A stretch of DNA of 17,742 bases, taken from Gammaproteobacteria bacterium. Lineage in GTDB: Bacteria > Pseudomonadota > Gammaproteobacteria > Pseudomonadales > Pseudomonadaceae. How positions within the stretch are numbered: position 1 is the stretch's first letter; every line of letters begins with the position of its first letter. The position numbers were made by a program, and so were the translations under genes. The notes beneath the pieces are model-generated. The model had not been told where the DNA came from and did not search any database. It was given only the letters and a program-made list of their open reading frames with translations. Of the stretch, positions 7,938 through 15,516 are shown piece by piece. The stretch spans positions 1 through 17,742 of the forward strand of contig JAAZCO010000208.1 of NCBI GenBank assembly GCA_012513235.1, in the 5' to 3' direction.

Positions 7938-9206
7938 TTAACCGTTAAACACTTCATCCACTGAAGTCAGTGGGTAGTGCTTAGGATATGGCAGTGTTGC
8001 CACGCCAGTTTCAATTGCAGCTTTAGCAACCGCGTCGGGTACCAAAGTGATTAAACGTGGGTCCATTGGCTTAGGAATAATGTATTCACGGCCAAACTCA
8101 ATGCAGTCAATACCGTAAGCATCACATACTGCGTTAGATACCGGCAATTTAGCCAGATCGCGTAGTGCGTGAACCGCAGCAATTTTCATCTCTTCGTTAA
8201 TGCGAGTTGCACGTACATCCAATGCACCACGGAAGATGAATGGGAAGCCCAATACGTTATTCACTTGGTTTGGATAGTCTGAGCGACCAGTGGCCATAAT
8301 CACGTCAGGGCGTGTTTCATGCGCCAGTTTTGGATCAATCTCAGGATCAGGATTGGAGCACGCAAATACCACTGGGTTTGGCGCCATGCGCAACAAGTTT
8401 TCAGGACTGAGTAAGTTAGCACCTGACAGACCAACAAACACGTCCGCTCCGTCCATTGCATCAGCTAAGGTACGGCACTCTGTTTCATGGGCAAACACTG
8501 CTTTGTACTGGTTCAAGTCATCACGACCTGAGTGGATCACGCCTTTACGGTCAACCATAAAGAGGTTCTCGACTTTAGCACCCATACTGATCAACAGCTT
8601 CATACATGCAGTTGCTGCTGCACCGGCACCCAGACACACGATGCGCGCTTCTTCAAGACTTTTGCCAGCAATTTCCAGAGCATTCAACATACCAGCGGCC
8701 GTTACAATGGCGGTACCGTGCTGATCGTCATGGAATACAGGGATATCGCACTGCTCAATTAACGCGCGCTCAATTTCAAAGCACTCAGGCGCTTTAATAT
8801 CTTCGAGGTTAATACCACCAAAGGTAATTGAAATACGCTTAACAGTATCGATAAAGGCTTGTGGGCTTTCAGCATCAACTTCGATATCAAAAACATCCAC
8901 ACCAGCAAAGCGCTTAAATAATACGCCTTTACCTTCCATCACTGGCTTAGAAGCCAAGGGGCCCAAGTTACCCAAACCTAAAATTGCAGTACCATCTGAA
9001 ATAACTGCTACAAGGTTACCCTTGCCTGTGTATTTATAAGCCAGCTCTGCATCACGGGCAATTTCACGCACCGGCTCAGCTACACCTGGGCTGTATGCTA
9101 ATGCCAAATCACGTGCAGTTGCAGTAGGTTTAGTGAGCTCAACGCTTAATTTCCCAGGACGCGGGGAAGCGTGGTATTCAAGAGCAGCAGTTTTTAGGTC
9201 AGACAT
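7938..9206 (-). CDS. maeB: NAD(P)-dependent malic enzyme, short form without phosphotransacetylase domain
   Basis: Oxidatively decarboxylates malate to pyruvate with reduction of NAD(P), in the cytoplasm. It supplies pyruvate and reducing power at the TCA/gluconeogenesis branch. It has 422 residues, which is the malic-enzyme module alone; the roughly 760-residue E. coli MaeB type carries an added Pta-like domain that is absent here. Malic N-terminal domain: catalytic Tyr38 in ALAYSPGVAEP and Lys93 in EGKGVLFKRFAGVDVF. Metal ligands are probably Glu141 and Asp160/161 (ECFEIE, HDDQHGTA). NAD-binding domain: CLGAGAAATACMKLL from 191, then SNPDPEI and the GRSDYPNQVNNVLGFPFIFRG segment. GGGAA lies about 10 nt before the ATG. 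It is monocistronic by position. Cofactor preference cannot be read securely from the sequence, and the symbol is by analogy with the short pseudomonad enzyme. Confidence 0.93.
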   Translation of the reverse strand: MSDLKTAALEYHASPRPGKLSVELTKPTATARDLALAYSPGVAEPVREIARDAELAYKYTGKGNLVAVISDGTAILGLGNLGPLASKPVMEGKGVLFKRFAGVDVFDIEVDAESPQAFIDTVKRISITFGGINLEDIKAPECFEIERALIEQCDIPVFHDDQHGTAIVTAAGMLNALEIAGKSLEEARIVCLGAGAAATACMKLLISMGAKVENLFMVDRKGVIHSGRDDLNQYKAVFAHETECRTLADAMDGADVFVGLSGANLLSPENLLRMAPNPVVFACSNPDPEIDPKLAHETRPDVIMATGRSDYPNQVNNVLGFPFIFRGALDVRATRINEEMKIAAVHALRDLAKLPVSNAVCDAYGIDCIEFGREYIIPKPMDPRLITLVPDAVAKAAIETGVATLPYPKHYPLTSVDEVFNG

Positions 9207-9228
9207 AATTGGCAGTTCCCGCTTGACT

Positions 9229-9234
9229 ATTATA
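9229..9234 (-). promoter_or_regulatory. Candidate -10 box for maeB
   Basis: TATAAT on the minus strand, 22 nt before the maeB ATG. It would give a leader of about 16 nt that still contains the GGGAA ribosome site. There is no good -35 at 16-18 bp, so this is tentative. Confidence 0.35.
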
Positions 9235-9357
9235 ATGAATTGAAGGACATCCGAGCATACTCAAGAACGACAAACGCCACAAGCGCATCTGGCCTAGTCT
9301 GCACAGAAAGCTGTAAAACACTTAAAACTCTGAACCAGAACAGCGACTTAGCAGCTC

Positions 9358-10161
9358 TTATTTAAGCTGCAACATACTTGGATGACTGACCGTTAAGCTC
9401 CAACGCGCATATTGGCCCTGCTGCCCATGTCGATCCGCAACCCAGCCACGGGTCTGTAACGTGCGGCCCTGCCAGTCTTCAAACAGCTCGTTATCAAAAT
9501 TCTGCAGCGCAGCCTTAGGAATATTAACAGTCACCGAATGACCTAACTCCAGCCACACACCACCTTTATTGCGCTGCACGCTCTGTACTCGACCCTGCAA
9601 TAAAGTAAAACCACCGGCTTTAATCTGTTGCGCGGGTTTATATGTGGCGTGTTTCCATAAGCCTAAGCGTGCAGTGCGCGCCTGCTCTTCCGCCTGAACT
9701 AAACACTCAGCCAACTCGATATTGGGTGCAATCACTGCATGAAAAGCTAAGCCCGCGGCAACCAATTGCTCCTCAAAGCTGGCACCATGGCGATCATAGG
9801 TATAGGCCAATACTCGACCGTAGCGATCTTTAGACTCTTGCCCAGTGCGCAAACTGACTTTATTGTTATTGGCTTTGACTAAAGCGGTTAAACGTTGCTT
9901 GGCTTGTACTGCATAAGGCTGGTCGGTGCGGCCACGCCCGCCCATCTCGGGTGCATTAATGCCAATCAAACGTACACTGCGCCCATTGTGCAAACGTACA
10001 GTATCGCCATCAATCACCTGCTGCACAGAGAACTCAGCAGCAATAGGCTCTCTTGAGCAAAATGAAGTGGCTGCGTAGCTTTGGGTAGATAGCAGCAAAA
10101 AAAAAGCGCCCATAAAGGACGCTTTTTTCAGCATTGCTACGACCGATTTTACATAGGTCAT
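9358..10161 (-). CDS. Secreted SNase-like (thermonuclease family) nuclease
   Basis: Predicted exported nuclease of the staphylococcal nuclease (TNase) family, a Ca-dependent phosphodiesterase fold. It has 267 residues from the first ATG; the ATG at 10134 (MLKKASFMGAFFLLL) would give a more typical signal peptide. Neither start has a clear Shine-Dalgarno. Signal cleavage is likely after SYA (residue 30). SNase domain at about 44-172: DGDT with Asp51 and Asp53, Arg64 in VRLIGINAPE, Glu72, and Arg116 in DRYGRVLAY. These correspond to S. aureus D19, D21, R35, E43 and R87. The position of D40 is Asn69. A C-terminal region (about 183-262, GFTLLQGRVQSVQ to GWVADRHG) looks like an extra beta-rich, OB-type domain. 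It lies 11 nt after rpmE on the same strand, as I remember for P. aeruginosa. A terminator-like hairpin falls inside the signal-peptide codons. Substrate and biological role are unknown. Confidence 0.85.
   Translation of the reverse strand: MTYVKSVVAMLKKASFMGAFFLLLSTQSYAATSFCSREPIAAEFSVQQVIDGDTVRLHNGRSVRLIGINAPEMGGRGRTDQPYAVQAKQRLTALVKANNNKVSLRTGQESKDRYGRVLAYTYDRHGASFEEQLVAAGLAFHAVIAPNIELAECLVQAEEQARTARLGLWKHATYKPAQQIKAGGFTLLQGRVQSVQRNKGGVWLELGHSVTVNIPKAALQNFDNELFEDWQGRTLQTRGWVADRHGQQGQYARWSLTVSHPSMLQLK
10097..10128 (-). terminator. Terminator-shaped hairpin inside the nuclease signal-peptide codons
   Basis: On the minus strand GCGTCC (10122-10117) pairs with GGGCGC (10111-10106), with one G-U pair, around the 5-nt loop TTTAT. 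Six A precede it and nine T (10105-10097) follow it. This is a textbook intrinsic terminator about 45 nt after the rpmE stop. It encodes K-K-A-S-F-M-G-A-F-F of the nuclease. The plus strand also reads as a stem plus six T, with an A-C mismatch in place of the wobble. It may end most rpmE transcripts. Confidence 0.65.
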
Positions 10162-10172
10162 TTAAATGCTCA

Positions 10173-10388
10173 TTATTTTGTTGCGCCGAAACCTGCAAAA
10201 CGCTGTTTGAAGCGATCGATACGACCACCAACATCAAGCACTTTTTGCTTACCGGTATAGAACGGGTGACACTCGGAGCACACATCAATGCTGATGTCTT
10301 TACCGATGGTAGAACGGGTAGCAATCACGTTACCGCAGCTGCAAGTAGCGTTGATCGCAACATAATTTGGATGAATATCGGCTTTCAT
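10173..10388 (-). CDS. rpmE: 50S ribosomal protein L31, zinc-binding type
   Basis: Structural protein of the large ribosomal subunit that bridges to the 30S head. It has 71 residues, the normal length. It begins MKADIHPNYV and carries all four zinc-binding cysteines (Cys16, Cys18, Cys37, Cys40, in ATCSCGN and DVCSECHPFYTG). It is therefore the zinc-requiring C+ form, not the YkgM-like zinc-free paralogue. The conserved end region KVLDVGGRIDRFKQRF is intact. The ribosome site is GAGGAA, 6-7 nt before the ATG. A promoter with an extended -10 stands about 70 nt upstream. The nuclease gene follows on the same strand, with a probable terminator between effective transcripts. Confidence 0.98.
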   Translation of the reverse strand: MKADIHPNYVAINATCSCGNVIATRSTIGKDISIDVCSECHPFYTGKQKVLDVGGRIDRFKQRFAGFGATK

Positions 10389-10458
10389 GGTGTTTCCTCA
10401 AGATAACCGCGCCGCCACCCAACACCATTGTCGAGTACCGCACGAAAACAGGGGGTGA

Positions 10459-10486
10459 ATAATACCAGAGCAAACACCTGTTGCAA
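10459..10486 (-). promoter_or_regulatory. Sigma-70-type promoter of rpmE
   Basis: Minus strand: -35 TTGCAA (10486-10481), a 16-bp spacer, -10 TATTAT (10464-10459) preceded by TG one base upstream (extended -10). The predicted transcript starts near 10452, giving a leader of about 63 nt. A perfect 12-bp palindrome, CTGTTGCAACAG (10478-10489), overlaps the -35. Confidence 0.6.
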
Positions 10487-10573
10487 CAGCGTTTTTCACA
10501 AAACATGCTCAATGGTATCTTTACTCACTGCGCAGAGTAATAACACTAGCAACAACATTTAAATAACGCTGCT

Positions 10574-10603
10574 TTGGCAATAATGCTATCTTTTCGTCAT
10601 ACT
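10574..10603 (+). promoter_or_regulatory. hemB: Candidate promoter of hemB-ppk
   Basis: Plus strand: TTGGCA (10574-10579), an 18-bp spacer, then CATACT (10598-10603), about 45 nt before the hemB GTG. The match is moderate. No other good promoter is visible in the rpmE-hemB gap. Confidence 0.35.
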
Positions 10604-10655
10604 ATTGGCCTACACCCTGTTACACAACCCCGTATTTGCGGGATGAGGAGCTACT

Positions 10656-11669
10656 GTGAGCATCAATACTGCCAACCGTGTTTTCCCAGCTACACGACTA
10701 CGTCGCAACCGTCGTGATGACTTTTCACGTCGTTTAGTGCGCGAAAATCAATTGAGCGTCGATGATCTAATTCTGCCCGTGTTTGTGCTCGATGGCACCA
10801 ATCGCAGAGAAGAAGTGCCCTCCATGCCAGGTGTTGAGCGCTTATCCATTGATTTACTACTCAAAGAAGCTGAAGAGTGGGTTGCATTAGGCATTCCAGC
10901 CTTGGCACTCTTCCCTGTCACGCCCGTAGAGAAAAAATCATTAGATGCTGCTGAAGCATGGAACCCTGATGCTATTGCCCAGCGTGCCATTCGCGCATTA
11001 CGCGAGCGTTTTCCAGACTTAGGTGTCATCAGTGATGTGGCTCTTGATCCATTCACAACTCATGGTCAGGACGGTATTCTTGACGATGACAACTATGTGA
11101 TGAATGAAGAAACAGTTGACGCACTCGTGCGCCAAGCCCTCTCACATGCTGACGCCGGTGCGCAAATCGTTGCCCCATCCGACATGATGGACGGTCGTAT
11201 TCAAGCCATGCGTGAAGCCCTAGAGCTAGCCGGTCACACCAACGTGCGCATCATGGCGTACTCAGCTAAATACGCCAGCGCCTATTACGGTCCATTCCGT
11301 GATGCTGTCGGTTCTGCAGCTAACTTAGGTAAAGCCAACAAATCCACCTACCAGATGGACCCAGCCAACAGCAATGAAGCACTGCATGAAGTCGCCACCG
11401 ACTTAACTGAAGGCGCGGATATGGTGATGGTGAAGCCTGGCATGCCGTATTTAGATATTTTGCACCGCGTGAAAGATGAATTCAAAGCACCGACTTTTGT
11501 CTACCAAGTCAGCGGCGAATACGCCATGCATATGGCCGCGATTCAAAACGGCTGGCTCAGCGAAGCAGTGATTATGGAATCCTTAGTGGCATTTAAACGT
11601 GCCGGCGCAGACGGTATTCTGACCTACTTCGCCGTACATGCTGCAAAACAACTCAAACAAGGCGCTTAA
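10656..11669 (+). CDS. hemB: Delta-aminolevulinic acid dehydratase (porphobilinogen synthase)
   Basis: Condenses two 5-aminolevulinate molecules to porphobilinogen, an early cytoplasmic step of haem and other tetrapyrrole synthesis. It has 337 residues. The start is GTG, chosen because GAGGAG lies 5 nt upstream and the protein begins in family fashion (FPATRLRRNRRDDFSR). Schiff-base lysines are Lys205 (AYSAKYASAYYGPFRD) and Lys260 (MVKPGMPYLD). The metal region reads DVALDPFTTHGQDG (127-140). The cysteines of the zinc-dependent enzymes are replaced by Ala/Asp, so this is the magnesium-type enzyme, as in P. aeruginosa. ppk follows after 17 nt without a terminator, so the two are probably cotranscribed. 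Confidence 0.98.
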   Translation: MSINTANRVFPATRLRRNRRDDFSRRLVRENQLSVDDLILPVFVLDGTNRREEVPSMPGVERLSIDLLLKEAEEWVALGIPALALFPVTPVEKKSLDAAEAWNPDAIAQRAIRALRERFPDLGVISDVALDPFTTHGQDGILDDDNYVMNEETVDALVRQALSHADAGAQIVAPSDMMDGRIQAMREALELAGHTNVRIMAYSAKYASAYYGPFRDAVGSAANLGKANKSTYQMDPANSNEALHEVATDLTEGADMVMVKPGMPYLDILHRVKDEFKAPTFVYQVSGEYAMHMAAIQNGWLSEAVIMESLVAFKRAGADGILTYFAVHAAKQLKQGA

Positions 11670-11686
11670 CTTATAACGGAGAGTCT

Positions 11687-13894
11687 ATGAGCAACGCAGG
11701 ACCGATTGAGCCAGCACAGCTTGCTGAGCACACTACTGAGGCAGCTGAGACTGCCGCAGCAGTATCGAATACGCTAACACCAGATGAGTCCTGCGCTGCT
11801 CTAGCGCCGCTTACCAACCTTGACGACAGCAGCCTGTATATTCATCGTGAATTATCACAACTGCAGTTTAATATTCGTGTGCTTGAGCAAGCGCTGGATG
11901 AATCCACGCCATTGCTGGAGCGTCTCAAGTTTTTATTAATTTTCTCGAGCAACTTAGATGAGTTTTTTGAAATTCGTGTTGCTGGGCTGAAAAAACAAAT
12001 CACCTTTGCCCGCGAACAAGCTGACGCTGACGGCTTACAGCCGCATCAAGCCTTAGCCAGAATCGCAGAATTGGTGCATGAGCAAGTTGATCGTCAGTAT
12101 CAAATTCTCAATAACATTTTACTACCGCAATTGGCGCAGCAAGATATCCGCTTCATTCGTCGGCGCAAGTGGACCAGTAAAATTAAGGCCTGGGTTAAAG
12201 CCTATTTCGAAGAAGAAATCGCACCCATTATTACGCCCATTGGCCTGGACCCAACTCACCCTTTTCCGCTGCTGGTCAATAAAAGTCTTAACTTTATCGT
12301 TGAACTTGAAGGTATCGATGCCTTTGGGCGCGACTCAGGTTTAGCTATTTTGCCAGCTCCGCGCTTATTGCCGCGTATTATTCAAGTTCCGGAAGAAATT
12401 GGCGGGCCGGGCGTTAATTATGTATTTTTATCCTCAATGATTCATGCCCACGCCGATGATTTATTTCACGGCATGAGCGTTAAAGGCTGCTATCAGTTTA
12501 GATTGACGCGTAACGCTGACTTATCGGTGGACGCTGAAGATGTTGAAGACTTAGCCCGTGCCTTACGCGGAGAACTGTACTCTCGACGCTTTGGTGATGC
12601 GGTACGCCTTGAAGTGGCGGATACTTGCCCTGCGCACTTGGTGGATTTTCTACTCAATCAGTTTGGCTTATCGACCGCTGAGCTTTACCAAGTCAACGGT
12701 CCGGTCAACCTAACCCGCTTATTCAGTGTCACCGGCCTAGAGAGTCATCCACACTTACAATTTGCACCTTTTACGCCAGCCATCCCTAAAGCGTTACAAA
12801 ACAGCGAAAACATTTTCCAAGCCATCAGCAAAAGCGATATTTTGCTTTACCACCCCTTTGAGTCTTTTACCCCGGTGATTGATCTGCTACGTCGTGCCGC
12901 CAAAGACCCGAACGTAGTGGCTATTAAGCAAACCTTATATCGTGCTGGAGCTAATTCAGAAATCGTTGATGCGCTGGTAGATGCGGCACGTAATGGCAAG
13001 GAAGTCACTGTAGTAATTGAACTGCGCGCACGCTTTGATGAAGAATCTAACTTAGCACTTGCCGGTCGCCTGCAAGCAGCGGGTGCGGTAGTGATTTACG
13101 GCGTGGTAGGCTTTAAAACTCACGCTAAAATCGTCTCAATTTTACGCCGTGAAAACGGTAACTTCGTCCGCTATGCTCACCTTGGCACCGGTAACTACCA
13201 TGCTGGTAACGCACGTTTATATACTGACTACAGCTTGCTCACCGCTGATCCAGACCTATGTGAAGATGTGTCCAAGCTGTTTAGCCAGTTGATTGGCATG
13301 GGTAAAACTTTACGTATGAAAAAACTCTTTCATGCACCTTTTACCTTGCGCAAAACCTTACTGGATTTAATTGCTCGTGAAGCCAGCCATGCTGCCGAAG
13401 GCTTAGATGCTCGCATTATTATTAAGGTCAATGCGCTGACCGATGCCCGCATGATTAAAGCGCTGTACAAGGCCAGTCAAGCAGGCGTAAAAATTGATCT
13501 TATTGTGCGCGGTATGTGCTGCTTACGTCCGGGTATTGCTGGCGTGTCACACAATATCCAAGTGCGCTCAATTATCGGTCAACTGCTGGAACACAGTCGC
13601 GTATTCTATTTTCTCAATAGCCCAGGTGATGAGCAATTGCTGCTCTCCAGTGCCGACTGGATGGAGCGCAATCTCGATAAACGTATCGAAACCTGCTTCC
13701 CAATTGAAAACAAAAAAATGATTGCTCGAGTTAAAAAAGAACTCGAAAGCTATTTAGATGACAACACCCACGCGTGGTTACTGCAAAGCGATGGTAGCTA
13801 CCAACACTTACAGCCCGTAACAGACGAAAGCGCTAATAACGCACAAGCGCAACTGCTGGAGAAACTGAGCATACCCTTGATTGATGTCTCTTAA
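11687..13894 (+). CDS. ppk: Polyphosphate kinase 1
   Basis: Reversibly transfers the gamma-phosphate of ATP to inorganic polyphosphate, which matters for stress survival, motility and biofilm in related bacteria. It has 735 residues, the pseudomonad length. The first 45 residues are an Ala/Glu/Thr-rich tail. The N-terminal domain starts at IHRELSQLQFNIRVLEQA (about 52). The head domain is in the middle, then two phospholipase-D-like catalytic domains. Visible motifs: LLYHPFESFTPVIDLLRRAA (387-405), KQTLYRAG, and the phosphorylated histidine His479 in GFKTHAKI. AHLGTGNYHAGNARLYTDYS follows, then the second active-site histidine His636 in LLEHSRVFYF. GGAGAG is about 5 nt before the ATG. It is the second gene after hemB. 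In P. aeruginosa, as I recall, ppx lies next to ppk; here it does not. Confidence 0.98.
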   Translation: MSNAGPIEPAQLAEHTTEAAETAAAVSNTLTPDESCAALAPLTNLDDSSLYIHRELSQLQFNIRVLEQALDESTPLLERLKFLLIFSSNLDEFFEIRVAGLKKQITFAREQADADGLQPHQALARIAELVHEQVDRQYQILNNILLPQLAQQDIRFIRRRKWTSKIKAWVKAYFEEEIAPIITPIGLDPTHPFPLLVNKSLNFIVELEGIDAFGRDSGLAILPAPRLLPRIIQVPEEIGGPGVNYVFLSSMIHAHADDLFHGMSVKGCYQFRLTRNADLSVDAEDVEDLARALRGELYSRRFGDAVRLEVADTCPAHLVDFLLNQFGLSTAELYQVNGPVNLTRLFSVTGLESHPHLQFAPFTPAIPKALQNSENIFQAISKSDILLYHPFESFTPVIDLLRRAAKDPNVVAIKQTLYRAGANSEIVDALVDAARNGKEVTVVIELRARFDEESNLALAGRLQAAGAVVIYGVVGFKTHAKIVSILRRENGNFVRYAHLGTGNYHAGNARLYTDYSLLTADPDLCEDVSKLFSQLIGMGKTLRMKKLFHAPFTLRKTLLDLIAREASHAAEGLDARIIIKVNALTDARMIKALYKASQAGVKIDLIVRGMCCLRPGIAGVSHNIQVRSIIGQLLEHSRVFYFLNSPGDEQLLLSSADWMERNLDKRIETCFPIENKKMIARVKKELESYLDDNTHAWLLQSDGSYQHLQPVTDESANNAQAQLLEKLSIPLIDVS

Positions 13895-13913
13895 ACTCGG
13901 TTCACCAACAAAT

Positions 13914-13950
13914 AAAAAGGGCAGATACCGTTAAAGTGTCTGCCCTTTTT
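13914..13950. terminator. Intrinsic terminator after ppk, also readable from the other strand
   Basis: GGGCAGATAC (13919-13928) pairs with GTGTCTGCCC (13936-13945), with one G-U pair, around a 7-nt loop. An A-run comes before it and TTTTT (13946-13950) after it. Pairing is best in the plus-strand RNA, where it ends hemB-ppk. From the minus strand, one stem position is a C-A mismatch. Confidence 0.9.
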
Positions 13951-13970
13951 ACTTTAATAAACTGCAACTA

Positions 13971-13996
13971 AGGAGCGTCCGCGTGGAGACGCCCCT
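13971..13996 (-). other. GC-rich hairpin just after the CoA-transferase stop
   Basis: On the minus strand AGGGGCGTC (13996-13988) pairs with GACGCTCCT (13979-13971) around an 8-nt loop, nine pairs with one G-U. It starts 11 nt after the stop of the CoA-transferase gene. No U-run follows it, so it is not a classical terminator. It could stabilise the 3' end or act with the neighbouring terminator. Confidence 0.4.
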
Positions 13997-14007
13997 ATAG
14001 TTTTAGC

Positions 14008-15516
14008 TTATTTCATTAACATGGTACCGTTTTTCGCCAAGTTGGTGTGCCATGAGAAGGCTTTTTCCAAGATGTGCGGAGTCTGGCCACCACGTGCTTT
14101 AGCTTCAGCTAAGTAATCACGCGCTTGCTGCTTATAGTCTGGGTGCATGCAGTTTTCGATAATCAGTTCAGCGGCCTGAGTTGGCGCTAAACCACGGATG
14201 TCTGCATAACCTTGCTCAGTGATCAACACATCCACATCGTGGTTAGTGTGGTCAACGTGGGCTACGAAAGGTACGATTGCTGAGATGTTGCCACCTTTAG
14301 CAGTCGACTGCGTCACGAAAATCGTAATACGAGCGTTACGCGCGAAGTCACCTGAACCACCGATACCGTTCATCATATGCGTGCCGCCAACATGCGTAGA
14401 GTTTACGTTACCGTAAATGTCAGCTTCTAACGCCGTGTTAAACGAAATGATACCTAAGCGACGAATCACTTCAGGGTGGTTAGAGATTTCTTGTGGGCGG
14501 AAGATGATTTTATCTTTGTACTTAGCAAGGTCTTTACCCAATGTTGCAACACGCTTAGCAGACAGCGACAGTGCTGTGCCTGCTGCGAACTTCACAACGC
14601 CAGCATCGATCAAGTCAAAAACGCCATCTTGTAGTACTTCAGAAGCAACGACGATATCTTTAAAGCCCGAGGTTTTCATACCATTGAGCACTGCGTTGGC
14701 CACTGATCCTACGCCTGATTGCAGCGGTGCGAGGCTTTCAGTTAAACGACCCTGCTTCACTTCTTCACCTAAGAATGACAGCAAGTTGTTCGCAATTTGC
14801 TGAGTTTCTTCGTTAGGTTCAAACAGTGGTGATGGAATATCTGCTTCGTTAGAAATGATGATGCCGCGAATTTTCGCAGGATCAACTTTCATACCCGGCG
14901 TACCAATGCGCTTGCTCACTTCAAAGACTGGAATGGCTTCACGTGTATTTTCACCCGCTGGCTCAGGGATGTAAATATCGTGCATACCTTCGTATTCAGC
15001 CGGTGCGCTGGTGTTCAGTTCAATAATGACGTGCTTAGCAGTTTTCAAGAAGATGGGTGAGTTACCCACAGAACCTGTAGGGATGATGTCGCCATCTTCA
15101 GTAATTGCTGCTGCTTCGATAATTGCGTAATCAATCGCAGGATAGGTGCCCTGACGAATAGACTCAGCCATGTGCGATAAGTGTTGGTCGATATAGAAGA
15201 TTTCGCCAGCGTTAATTTTCTTACGCTGCACGGCGTTACCTTGATAAGGCACACGCAAGTTAATAATGTCAGCTTCAGCCATAGACTGGTCAGCTGCTGG
15301 GCCCATTGAAGCACCAGTGAACAGGTTAACTTTGAATTTTTCTTTGTGACCGCGCTCAGCTAAAGCTTTTGGAAATAACTTAGGCTCACCAAACAAGGTG
15401 AAACCACTCATACCCAAAGTCATGCCATCTTCAATCCATGTGGCTGCTTCTTGTGCGGTAACAACTTTGTCTAACAGTGCTTTATTACGAATAAACTTAC
15501 TTAAATCAGTACTCAT
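14008..15516 (-). CDS. Acetyl-CoA hydrolase / succinyl-CoA:acetate CoA-transferase family protein
   Basis: Class I CoA-transferase of the Ach1/ScpC/AarC group. Members move CoA between acetate and succinate (or propionate), or hydrolyse acetyl-CoA, in acetate and organic-acid metabolism. It has 502 residues, the family length. N-terminal half: GMTLGMSGFTLFGEPKLFP (about 31-49), NLFTGASMGPAADQ and RVPYQGN. C-terminal half: SGVGSVANAV (about 267-276), catalytic glutamate Glu293 in ASEVLQDGVFDLIDAG, GGTHMMNGIGGSGDFARNA (about 378-396) and the TEQGYADIRGLAP segment. These favour the CoA-transferase type over a simple hydrolase, but the substrate cannot be fixed from sequence. The ATG at 15516 has AGGTGG 5 nt upstream. 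It appears monocistronic, with a hairpin just after the stop. Confidence 0.93.
   Translation of the reverse strand: MSTDLSKFIRNKALLDKVVTAQEAATWIEDGMTLGMSGFTLFGEPKLFPKALAERGHKEKFKVNLFTGASMGPAADQSMAEADIINLRVPYQGNAVQRKKINAGEIFYIDQHLSHMAESIRQGTYPAIDYAIIEAAAITEDGDIIPTGSVGNSPIFLKTAKHVIIELNTSAPAEYEGMHDIYIPEPAGENTREAIPVFEVSKRIGTPGMKVDPAKIRGIIISNEADIPSPLFEPNEETQQIANNLLSFLGEEVKQGRLTESLAPLQSGVGSVANAVLNGMKTSGFKDIVVASEVLQDGVFDLIDAGVVKFAAGTALSLSAKRVATLGKDLAKYKDKIIFRPQEISNHPEVIRRLGIISFNTALEADIYGNVNSTHVGGTHMMNGIGGSGDFARNARITIFVTQSTAKGGNISAIVPFVAHVDHTNHDVDVLITEQGYADIRGLAPTQAAELIIENCMHPDYKQQARDYLAEAKARGGQTPHILEKAFSWHTNLAKNGTMLMK

Noticed and set aside
8290..8724. Plus-strand frame of 144 codons inside maeB
   Set aside because: Antisense shadow of a conserved malic enzyme gene; no ribosome site or recognisable motif.
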